DNA of 64,000 bases, from NCBI GenBank assembly GCA_030704615.1, contig CM060734.1:43726042-43790041 (forward strand). The letters are read 5' to 3'. Position numbers and translations under genes: made by a program. Numbering within the stretch: position 1 is the stretch's first letter; every line of letters starts with the position of its first letter. Source of the DNA: Takakia lepidozioides. Taxonomy: Eukaryota > Streptophyta > Takakiopsida > Takakiales > Takakiaceae. This document shows positions 1 to 12,300 of the stretch, piece by piece. Below the pieces are notes generated by a model. It had not been told where the DNA came from and ran no database searches. It worked only from the letters and a program-made list of their open reading frames with translations.

Positions 1-308
1 TATGAGTAGTTTCGTTTGATGCTTCAGCTTGTTCACATTTGAGGAATATATCATTCACGACTCCTTCCACTTGCTTCGCTAGTTTGATGGCAATTCTAGC
101 TATGGACTTTCTGTAGCCCTCTCACGTGCAATGTCACAATGTTAGAAGCTGTCTGGATTTGATCAAAGTATTGAAAAGGGCTAGCCTGTTTTAAATATAC
201 AGGTCTTCACTTAGCAACATTAGCACTCTCCTTCCATTTGGAGTGCAGTTCCAGTGCTGCTCATTGTCTGATTACTGAACACTCGCTGACTCCTGTCCAT
301 GTTCACAG

Positions 309-3300
309 AGTTGCGCCTTTCAAATGTTAGGCATGGGAGGAATGGGGAGACCACTGACGATGAGGAACCTAGCACTTCTGGGAGATACTCTGGGAGGTAT
401 TCTGGGAGATCTACTACAAGTGATCTGGAAGTGCAGCACCTCAAAGCCCCAAAGGTTGGATTGGAGTCAATTTCGAACAAGTCTTGTCAACTTGATACTC
501 TGAAGGGACACTTTTGGAATTAGAGAATGTACTCATAAGACGTTGTATGCCGTCGACTTGTGGCCATTGACCCCGTGCCCAGTTTGAGCGGAACACAAAG
601 GGACAGAAACTTTGTCAGGGACTGACGCTGTTGGAAGTAGCGAGAGAGAGAGAGAATGTACTCGTAAGACGTTGTTTGCCGTAGCCTTGTGGCCATTGAC
701 CCCGTGCTCAATTTGCGCGGAACACAAAGGGACAGAAACTACCTTTGTCAGGGGCTGATGCCGGTAGTATGACGGTAGTATGCTGGTAGTAGAGAGAGAG
801 AGAGAGACAAAGACAGAGAATGTACTCATTAGACATTGTTTGCCGTAGCCTCGTGGCCATTGCCCCCACGCTCAGTTTGAGCAGAACCGAGAGAGAGAGA
901 GAGAGAGAGAGGGGGGGAGGAGAGGTGCGTACCATTTGTGTAGCAGGTTCTCGTTTTTGGCTTCTGGATAGAAGACGTAAGGTATCTCTTTACGAAGGGT
1001 GCCTGCATGTTTGATGCAGCATTATGGAGGTGCCCCCTTACCTGCGTACGAGCCTGTTTTCAACTGGCGAGCTAAGAGAGCCACTATATTTGGTCAGAGA
1101 ATACCAGAGCAACCATCATCACTATCTCCCAGGTTGATCTCCTCCTAGGATTAGTGATCAATACGCCTAGTAAGGTTTGTGGGCCTGTCTCAGTAGCCTA
1201 GAAACAGACTGAAGAATTCTTTGACTAGCAGAGGTGAGTAATGGGTAGATAGGGATCCCATTGACAACCTGTTGGTTCCTTCTTTGTACTTGGTGGGGTG
1301 TACGAGGGAGTCAGGATAGCAAAGTTTGCTTGATCATTGATCTAGGAGTTGAATATGACCAAAATTGAGCTCATGGGTCATGTTTCTAGAACTAAAGCAG
1401 TGCTGGGCCTACTTTAAATATCTCCCGTATTATGATCAATGGGAGAATGTGTGTCAAGCTTCGGCATATTCTGTGTCCTCTCTCTGGAGCTGGTTTACTG
1501 AAAGTCTAGATTTGCAAGTGCCCATCAAGATTTATCCTTATTTCCGTCAGTCACCTGATATCTGTACTCCGTTCCTTATGGAATGACTGGCTGCAGGGGT
1601 GGGCTGAAGATATCTGTGAGGGTTGTGTCACTGGTTATACAGGCTGGACTAGTTGGTAAGTCTCCTGCACTGAAACTGTGCTGGTAGTCCTTTGAAAGTT
1701 TCCAGGATCTTTAGTCTTTAGATCTAAAGTGCGTAGTGTAGGGATGCTATGTTTGTTACGTTACACTCATCGGCCTTGTTTAAGCCTTACTAGACTTGCA
1801 CGCGCAGATCAAAGCAGGAGAGAATTTTTCAATCTTTTCTTTATTCCCTTTACATCCTCTAACCAGGAAAGGGAGAGCAAACCGTAGGCCCTCTGGGCCA
1901 CCCCCCCCTGATGCAATCCCTTTCTAATCTTCTCTGCTAAACTGGGCGCGGGGTCAAGGGCCACAAGGCTACGGCAAACAACGTCTTATGAGTACATCCT
2001 GTCTTGGTCTGTGTCACTCACGGTTTTACACTCACAAAGTTTTGTTGGTAACCTTTTCCAGAACCTGTATATGGTACGCTGTGCTTATATAATAGAGAGA
2101 GACGTGAGAAGCTGTCAGAGGACTTCCACTTTCGGTGCCTGCCTTTGGAGTTTCAAGATGTACGATGCCAATCCAACCCTGTTCTGTGTTTCCTCGTGTG
2201 ATTTGGAGAAAGAGCACTTCATAATTCAAGCCATCATTGTTTGTGGTCGTGTTCTGATGTTAGTGAAGAGCATCTCAATCATTTGTCTGGATTGAGCTAT
2301 ATTCGGAAATGGGGAGTTTTGATATTAACTGCATGGCAGGAGTCAGGTGGGTCCCAAAGGCGAGCTATATTTTCACTTGATGCAGCATCACCATCGATTT
2401 GTTTGCTAATCCAGCTGGAAAAGCATGTGACTGAAGAGGGGGGTGTCACGCCCTCTGTCTATACTCGCAAAGAGCCTGTGAGTTTTGATACTCGGACCTC
2501 TGTTCCCTTTGCTGTTGCAAGACATTCCTGTGTGTCTTGGTTGTAGGGCTTGTCTGTGTGTGGGACAGAAAATGGTGGGGAGGGGGTGCTGCAAATCTTA
2601 ATCTCTTATCGGCACTCTAAATATTGAGACAGACTTTGAGTGTACCTAGGCATGATGTCTTCGTAGCTCAGTGGTAGTCTTAAAGTAAAATATGTTGTGA
2701 GGTGTGCAGGTCCACTTAACGGAAAAAGAAAAGCAGAAGCTGCAGGTGTGGGCACGTGTAATGCCTTTCAAAGAACCGTTTGCATGGGCAGTGGTGCCGC
2801 TGTTTGATGCAAGCATCACAGGGGGAGTGGGAGGTTTCTCGTCTCCTAGCAGCCCGCTCCCTCCAGGGCTCTTGGAATCATCCTTGATGGAAGCCTCGCT
2901 GGATATGGATGGAAGACTTATTGCAGATCCAAAGCAACCTCAGGAGTCCACCAGTGTGCCTGTCCTGGTTGATGTACCAGGCCTGAATCGCGTGAAGGAA
3001 AACTATACTGAGGAGATGCTTCAGGTGGGTTAACTCATCCAGTTGTAAACTTGGGCCTGTATTTCAGTCTTTCTCTGTCTTTCTTCAAAGATTGCTCTTA
3101 CTGGCATGTGACATACTCAACATTGAATCTTTGTTTCTGGTTTTGTCTTCTGAAGATCCCTCTGAAGGATGGAAATTGTTCCAGATATCAGTTTGGAACC
3201 AATTTTTGTGCAACTTGCAGTTCCTCATCCACACACAACTGTGACAACTAGCACTTTCACTAGCCCAATAGCAGAATTGTTTACTGGGAGCATTTATATG

Positions 3301-6300
3301 GCAATATCCATGGAGATTAATCCACATAAGAGTTGTATTGCTCTTGCCCAACACCAAGTAACTTGTTTCCCTCCAGGATCCTAAGCGCAAAGTTCACAAG
3401 CCTGTGAAGGCCACTCTTCGTCTTGAGATTGAGAGGCTGTCAGCTGAGGACCACGAGGTGGATACACTCTCTGAGTGTGGCAGTTTCAGCAACGGGTCAA
3501 TAGATGGCGACGGCCGCGCGGCAGAGGCCGCCATGCCGAGACGATCCAGTCATGGGTTTGGTTTTACAAAGGCAGTGTACAATGGACGTCCCAAATGGAG
3601 CCCTGTAGAGAAACAGCGATATGTACATTGTGCAAGTGGAAGCAGCATTGAGTTTGGACGATCTGATGTATGTGGGACTGAACTTATGTGTTGATTTTGT
3701 GCATCTTTTAATCCTTGCCACTTACTCTTCTTGGCCCATTTCCCTTTTGGAAAATAGTCAGGAAGGAGCATTACTTGGATATGATTTTTTGATCCAAACC
3801 TCTGATTGTGGATTCTGCATTGGACTTGAACACCAAATAATCTGTGAAGGAGATTTGCAGTCTGGTAGCAAACTAGGTGGTTCCATCTGAAATGGAGAGG
3901 AATTTCATGAAACCTAATGAAGATGTGCTTCTGTTTTATGTCATTTCCGGGGTTCATGTTGCTGCTGCATCTTCAACCATCTTGATCTGTGACTGCTTTG
4001 TAAGTGGTTGCACCGGATTCTGACTTAAAAGTAATTTACTCTATGGACATGTGGCAGTTTCGGGCAGTTGAATTTCGAACAACTACAAAGTATGAGGCTG
4101 TATCACAGCTGTTGCACTGCTTATATATTTATCCACAGTCAGTCAACCTTAGCCGAAAGCGCAATCTCTTCATCCGGGTTGAGCTTCGCAGGGATGATGC
4201 AGATATTCGGAAGGCTCCCTTAGAGGTATGGTGCTTAAAATGGAGAAGACGAAGACAAGGTGTATTCCATGGGAGTTCCAGAGATCCCCTGGGGCATAGA
4301 GAGGCAACACAACACATACATAGAGTCAGAAAAAGAGAACGGATAACATCCAGTGAAAGCTCAAAGAGCGTATTTATGGAGAAAAGGAGGATACAAGAAA
4401 GAACGTGGGGCCCTCAACAATCAGCTCAAAAACTAATTCAATGTTGAGAGATTCCCTATGGTGGAGAGCCTTCTGCAATGAGAGGGAGAGAGGGAGCCTA
4501 TTGTTTTTTCCCCTTAAAGATTGGTACTTTGGTCATGCAACTAAGCCGCCAAGAACCTCTGGTTGTCAAAGCTCATGGTGTCAGGCAAAAAGAGTGTGAG
4601 CCTTTAAAATGAAAGAAACCAAATGAAACTTCAGTACATCCATGGTGAGGCAAGAGCCCATGGGGCAAAAAGAGAAAGAAAGGCAAAAGGAAAGAAATTC
4701 ATTTTGTCCATGTGACCTCGAATTGGCCCAGGACAGAGTACAACACTCTAGAGAGTGAGGCCTTCTTCTCCCACAAGTCTGGATATTTTTGCCGCTGAAG
4801 TCTGAGTGAGCTAGATGGTCTCATCTGATGCTTGCTCGCTAGGGTGTGACCTTATGTAGAATGGTAGCAAATTCACTTTCGATTGTCCAGCTGTAATGGT
4901 TTGCAAGCCTGTGAGAATATGCCGAGGTGGAACAATATCATATTTTGACGCTTATTGGATGGTTGGAATGTGTGCAAAGGGATTGTGATCCCATTTGTGG
5001 AATAGTTGAAGCAACGAGGGTGTGTTGGCCATGACGAAGTATGTGTTTTCCTTAACAATCCTCACTGTTTGCAGGCACTGTACCCCATTGATGCCGATAG
5101 TCCCATGCAAAAGTATGCTCTTTCTCAAATTGATATTAATACACGAACACCCCATTACCATGACGAGTTCAAAGTGCGCCTCCCTGCCATTCTTTCTCCA
5201 CAAGATCACCTCTTATTCACATTTTTTCATGTGGATCTCCAGATGAAACTGGAGGCACCAAAGCCGGTAATAACATTTTTTCTCTTCAGTGTCATGGGTG
5301 GTGGATGTCTTTTGGTTTCTGCTGCAAAGGTCTGGTCTTTGGTTTACTTTCATACCGTTTTCTAACCTTTCCTTGTTTTGATCCATGCTTGATTACATGG
5401 GTGTCCTTTTTTGCACAGATAGGCTCAACTTCGTGTTCACAACCATAAATCCAGTGTCTGGGAGGCTTCCTCTTCCATCTACTTATGGCACAGTTTCTGC
5501 TGGTTGGCAGGTGGTCGTTGGATATACCGTACTTCCCTTGTTGTATGGAGTTCAGTATGTGTCCTCCTCCTTGGCTGTCGCAAGTATTGCGTTTCTTGTT
5601 TGCTTCTGTTTCATTCACTTCAGGATCGTCCAGACACATTATTTGTTTTGGCTCTCTTGCATAGGAAAGATACTTCTACTGGATTCCTGACTATAGTCTC
5701 AAATTACTTATCAAGCTTACCTTAAGCGGGTTTTTATTGAAATCTCTGTTGTTGAGAATATCTATCAGATAAGCAAACACACCATAACTATGCTTTTCTT
5801 GCCCTTTCGTAGCTTGGGTCTTGTCTCTGCCGTCAGTTTCTGGAGAAGTTAAAATGCTAGGCTGGCTTTCACGTAGCATGTTACTCTGTTATATTCAAGC
5901 TCCAGTTGGCAGGAATGGTTAATTTATTGGAGTATTTTTGGCAGGGTGCTACGGTTAGATGGTAGCCTTCCTATTGTAAAGGAGCTTCTTCCTCATTATC
6001 TGCAAGAGTCTGTGAAGGTACAGTGGCTTATAGGAACAGAGAAAGATACCGGTCTTTTACATTGGTTCATGTAAGTGAGGATTGTATGGGTCCCAAATCT
6101 ACTGTGGATGGGTGCGTTCAGGATGGGTACTTGTGTGTTATGGACACTTGGAATACTAGAAATATTGAGCTACTGATATCTAAGTGAATGATTAGAGGTG
6201 AACTGGAGATCTTTAGAGGTCGACAACCTCAGAAGCAATTAACACGTGAGGGCTATACCTTAGGGTAAGGTCCTCTTGCAGAGGAGGCAAACATAGTCAA

Positions 6301-9300
6301 AGAGTCTTTTGTCTAGTGCCTCTGAAGTTGTGAAACATAGTGCATGTTTTTTTTCTAAAGATTCTACAATCCCACATGACAACCAGTTAGTATTGCAGAA
6401 TTGCTTCAAGGAATAGCATAAGAATGAAATTTGTTGCAGTTTTACCTGCTTCTTTCTGTAATATTTGTAACTGGTTGCAGGAAAGGATGGAATATTTAGA
6501 AGATGGCAGAAGTGTTTTCAGACTACGGTCGCGGTTGTACTCCTCCTTGTATCCAGTGAATGAAAAGATACGAGATTTCTTTGCTGAGTATGATCGCCAC
6601 ATCTTGCAAACTAGCCCCCCGTGGGGATCTGAACTTATGGAGGTCTGATTCTGCCCCATGACCAGTGGTCACATCTGGCCCTTAGACTAGGATAGAGAAC
6701 CACATACATGCTAGTGGTTCGTGAAGATGTGTAAGCTTATCAAGTGACTAGTCCTTTTATAACATGTCATCCGGTTCTCTGAGTGCCGAGATGCCCTTTG
6801 TTTTCTTGGGCTTGAAGTGGTGGAGCTTGTGTAGGCTATCAATAGCTTGAAGAATGTGGAGCCAACACCAATGCTGCAGTTTCTGCAGCCTATACTCAAT
6901 ATGCTTCTTCGTATTATTGGTGATGGAGGCGAGACCCTTCAGGTAACCTTTTTCTTTACCCCATTTCTTTCTTCTAACATTGCCTGCTGCTTCTTTTTGT
7001 GGGTCGTTGAAGCTGAATGGGAACATGTGCTTATTGGGTGGGTGGAAAGGATAGACAGCAGGCCCCGTGTGGTACTTGGGGGGTTTTCTGTTGATTGTAA
7101 GGACATCAAAATTCCCTTCCCAGTAAAAGCTGGTTATAATTGTTGGAGCATTCTATTCTCAGGTGGCTGCATTCCGTGCGATGGTCAACATCATAACAAG
7201 GTAGTCGTCTCAGTTGACCCCGGTGTTTCTATGTAGGTATTTTTTGTGTTTGCCCAGATGGCTGCGCTCAGTCCTTGTTCCTTCCGTCTCCTACTTCAGT
7301 CACCATGGTTTCTTTTGGAAGTAGGTTCAAGTGTGCAACACACACAGCATATTACTGTTGTTCCATGAAGTTGATGATCCAATGTGCAGCTCAAGTCTAT
7401 TTGCTTGTAGAAACACAAAGGCAGTCGGGGATGTTCCAGAGACCTTCATTCATGATTTGTTGCTTTGACTATCTTGAGTTCGTGTGTGTTGTACTTATGG
7501 TCGGAATGTGCAGGGTGCAGCAAGAATCATCAGATGGAGGTGATCGCAACAGATTTCTTGTGCAGTATGTCGACTTTGCCTTTGATGATTTTGGAGGCCG
7601 CCAAGATCCAGTTTATCCAGGCCTTTGCAGCGTTTGGCGCAGCCTCGCGCGCAGCAAAGTGCTCTTCTCACCTCCTCCTAAATCTATTGTAGCAGCTAGT
7701 ATAAATGTGTTATTTGAAGAGAAGATGTACACCGTGGCAACTAGGTTCCTTCCATACTTACTGTATTCTGTGCCAAGGTACAGATCTTGTTGGCTCATTT
7801 CTTCAGTGTGCCCTTGTAGCCAGATTCTCTATGTTTGACAATTGAGATTGGCTAATGAATATTTTGCGACCTCTGGCTGCTCCGGTCTTTCTAGGCAGTT
7901 TTTGATATTACCTACTACGGGCGTCAAAAGTACGGGTTGATGGGAGAAAAGAGAATGCTGTTGTGGACTTGGATGACTTTTGAAAGAGATAGGTGTAGTT
8001 TTTGGCTGGTTATGGAGTGCCCCTTTCTTGAATGCAGGCGAAAGGCTACAGGGTTGGCCCCGTGTATGATGACGTTTTGTCCATGGCATGGGTATTTCTT
8101 GAGCTCATTGTCAAGTCCATGGCGCTTGAACAGTCCCGCACGTATGCTGACAATCTTCCGCTTGGTTGGTTGCTACTTACTCCTCATATCTGTAGTGCCT
8201 TCTTCCACAGCATGTTAACATGTTGGGTGTGGGAGGGATTGCATATTCCACATGCATATGAACTTAATAAGGTTTGAGTTTGTGAGCTGCATTCCATGGA
8301 ATTCAATTGAGCGCCAAACTACAGATAAGCCAGGGTCAAGCTCAAAATTTCACGAGTGCCATAGCTTTGTGTTGTAAAAAGCGCTGGAACAATAATGCTG
8401 CTGCTGTCTGGTGTTGGGCCTGCTGGACTCAGTTGCAGGACTTCAGATTGTCAGTTACTAATAAGGTAAGTAAGTAGTCAAGAATAATAACCAGTTACTA
8501 ACAAGGTATGTAAGTAGTCAAGAATAATGACCAAAGCATTGTTTTGTAGGTGAGGAGCTGCCACCATTGCAGCTAAACGATGAAGTGTTTAAGAGTATTG
8601 GGCAGCTGTATGATTGCTTGCTAACTGAGGTTCATGAGCGCTGCAAGAAGGGGCTCCCTCTTGCCAAAAGGCTGAACAGCAGTCTAGCCTTTTTTTGCTA
8701 TGACCTTCTCTCTGTTGTCGAGCCCCGGCAAGTATTTGAGCTGGTATGCTTTCATATGGGGAAAAAAGACCCCATGTTGCTTTTCTTAAGATACATTTTA
8801 TTTGGAACTTGTTTTGACATAGGGTACAAATGACCTTAGAAAGTGGACAGTATACTATATTTTCAGCTGAGGTGTTACCAGGTTGCACATTACTTTATAG
8901 TTAGATCATGCTTTGCCACCACAAGGATACACATGTTTAAAGGACCTGACACTTCTTCTGTTTACACTCTTTTAGGTGGCAATTTACGTCAACAAGTTCA
9001 CAGGGGTTTGCCAAACTGGGCTGCATGAATGCAAGCTCAACTTTTTACGCATCATTTGTGATCATGATCTCTTTGTTGAGATGCCTGGCCGAGACCCTTC
9101 TGAGAGGTAGGTACTGCTATGGATCTTATGAAACACTTTTGCTTGTTTTATATGGGGTAGGTCACAATGAAATTGTTTCTGTGTTTGGACTTCGCTTACA
9201 TACTAACTGAACTGACGTGGAAGAGAGGGACACCAATTCACTCAACCACTGGCCCTTGGGGGTTGGCCTCCTTTGATAGATCTTTTCAGTTTCAATGAGG

Positions 9301-12300
9301 AGCTGTTCAGTTTTGTTTCCTGCGTAGTCCCTCTGTCTGTACTTGGCAACTGGTTGTTTTTAACAGGCGGTTTGAATGGCAGGAATTATTTAGCATCCGT
9401 GTTGATGCAGGAGCTGTTTATCACATGGGATCATGAAGATGTGATGATGAAAGCCAAGGTGATTAGTCACTTCCTTGTGTTGATAAGTTGATAGGTGCGC
9501 AGTGGAAGGCTATATTTCCACCCACTGCATCAGTAAGCACTAGGTTAATATCACCCTGGTCAGCGATTAGCCACAATGTGTCATTGACAGAACAAATGCA
9601 TGTGGTAGCCTTGTGAGAACTATTATACTCAAATGTTTGAGATTGACCTTGTTGCCAATTTGTTTGTCTTTCAAAAAAGAACCTCTGGCCGTTGCTGAAG
9701 GACAGTGCCAGCAATAATTGTGCCAAAAGTCGATCCATGATATTCACTTCCATGCTCTAGCTGCACACTTTTGCGTATCTGGCTAAAGCCTTACTTTAGG
9801 TGAATGGTACACCAGACCTCATCCTTAGTTACACTTTGCGTTAACTAGCGGGAAGTGAGTTGTTACCTGCAGCTTACTTGTTGTACACTGGACTTATTGG
9901 TGGGGATGATAGGCGGCACGGATTTTGGTTGTTCTTATGTGTAAGCATGAATATGATGCACGCTACCAAACATTGGATGACAAACTTTACATTGCGCAGC
10001 GCTACTTCCCTCTTGTTGGTCTGGTAAGCCCTGAAGTTTGTTTGAAATGTGAAGAGTAGGCTGGGGCAATGCAAGTCCATGCGGAGATATCCAAGACATT
10101 GGGCTTTGTATGCTAGTGCAAGCATAGTATTTTAGGATGCCTTGGAACCTTGTTTATTGGGGATTTATGGTTTTTGTATGTAGACTCATCGCGTGTCAGA
10201 AGTTCATTTAAGTTGATTGCCTTTGTTGCATAATGACAGATATTGGACGAAATGCCAGTGTTCTACAACTTGAGTGCCTCAGATAAACGCGAGATCTTGG
10301 TGTGTGTGCTTCAAATCCTGCGCAACCTGGACGATGCATCACTCATCAAAGCATGGCAGCAGAATGTAGCTCGCACAAGGCTTTTCTTCAAGCTTCTAGA
10401 AGAATGTCAAGACCTCCTTGAGGTTGGGCCTATCCTCTTCAAGTTTAAGTCAAGTTGCTTAAATTAGCTTCACTCTTAGGGAACGTGGTGCTGGCATCAT
10501 CATACCTTCTGAGCTTTGCTCTTCGTTCTTTTGATTTTTGGCAAGTTGATTAGTCATGGCATCGTCTCAGTCTTTCCACCTGTCTTAATTTGTGCAGTAC
10601 AAGAAGGCAGGGGCCGATGGTTTGATGGGGGCTATGCCTGCAAGCGAGCAACGGGAGGGCCCTGTCCGATATTCCGAAAAGCTTTCCCCGGCCATCAACG
10701 GGTTCCTTGCAGAGGCTTCACGACAAGATGTCAGAGTATGTTCACCATGGGGTCTCAAGGGTCCTTTCTCTGCCATCTTTTTAATTCTTTGGGGTGCCTT
10801 CAAGATATCTTGCTACTTTCCCGGTCAGCTATGAGACCATGTAACAGTGAACATCTATATTTTTGCTGCTTACAGAAGTTTTTGTGGTGTACAGTGGATA
10901 GTGCCACAGGTTACACCGGAGTCGACTTCTTTTTGGAAGAGGGTGAGCCCACACTCCAACTCCCCGAGTCAGCCTCACTCCTTGAGGGAAGCCTTGGCAC
11001 AGTCACAATCGGCCGGAAAGGGAGGCTCCAACCGAGCACTTCGCGAGAGTTTGCATCCCATGCTACGACAGAAGCTGGTCTGTTTTTCATATGACAACTT
11101 TTCTAGGTGGAAACGAAGGCAAGCAATAGAGGCCCAGTGTAAGGGGGGACAGGAGATTCTGGGGGAAGGAGAGAGGAAGATGGGGGGGTGAGCACAACTG
11201 GGTCTTAGGAGCAGAGGTCAGTTGTGCTGGGAGGAACTTAATGTGTAGTTGCCAGAGGTAGCCAGATGTTGATTTATGATCCCGCGAGGTCTTCCGATCG
11301 CTGTCTGGTTTGAGGTCATGTATACATTTGAGTTGGTTGGAATGAATTCCTTGTGACATAGGCATATCCTTTCAAAGTGCTGATGTAAGTTGCGTTTGTT
11401 GGTCAAGCCCATGTTGGTAGCTCAAGTAAGCTACATAGAACTCATCTAAAAAACTTTCTGTGGCCTTGTTGGTGTGAGAAGGTGAGGCTGACCATCCCAC
11501 CCCTTAAGGTGACTAGAGCTGAGAATGTGCAGACAAATGTGCAGGTTGAGTTCCTGGAATCAGATGTTTCCATATACAAGTCTGTGCATAGGTGGATTGA
11601 AGATGTGGTCTTGGAGCTGAAATCAATTCCTTGAAATAAGATTTGCTTAGATGTTGAAGACATCTGTCAGTTTTGTTGCAGGAGTTGTGGGAGGAAAATC
11701 TGAGTGCGGCAGTGACCCTTCAAATCCTGGAGATTCTTGAGAAGTTTATGGATGCTGCAGCTGTCCACACTGTTGCCACAGATTATGTGAAGTTGGATTG
11801 TATCACGACTATATTTACAGGATTTTTGGGCCGCAGCCAGCCCTTACCCTTCTGGAAGGCCTTTTTACCAGTGTTCAACAACTTGTTTAGTCGTCATGGG
11901 GCTACTCTGATGGGCCGGGAAAATGACCGGTTCCTCAAGCAGGTGGCTTTCCACTTACTACGGCTTGCAGTTTTTCGAAATGAGTCAATACGGAAGAGGG
12001 CTGTTGTAGGCCTACAGATCCTTGCCCGAGTAAGATGATTCTCCTGCTGATGTTCTTGAGTTTATTCATTCTTTCTGTTTTGCTTCATGTCTGTATGTTT
12101 CGTGAGAAGTTCATTTGCTGCTTTGTTTATTTTCTTGTCCTTGGCAATTGAGGTGCGCCACCATAAGTGGTAGTAGCAGGACTTGAGTAAAGGGGGAACG
12201 ACAAGACCAAGAAGGCACACTTTGTCTGGGGTATTATTGCCAAGAATAGGGAAGTAGCTCATTCATTCTTTGACCTCCAGCCATATAATTTTGGGATGTG

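Noticed and set aside
2655-2700. TTCGTAGCTCAGTGGTAG looks like a tRNA 5' half
   Set aside because: No B box or cloverleaf follows, and the stretch lies directly before the splice acceptor of SPK1 exon 2,710-3,024.
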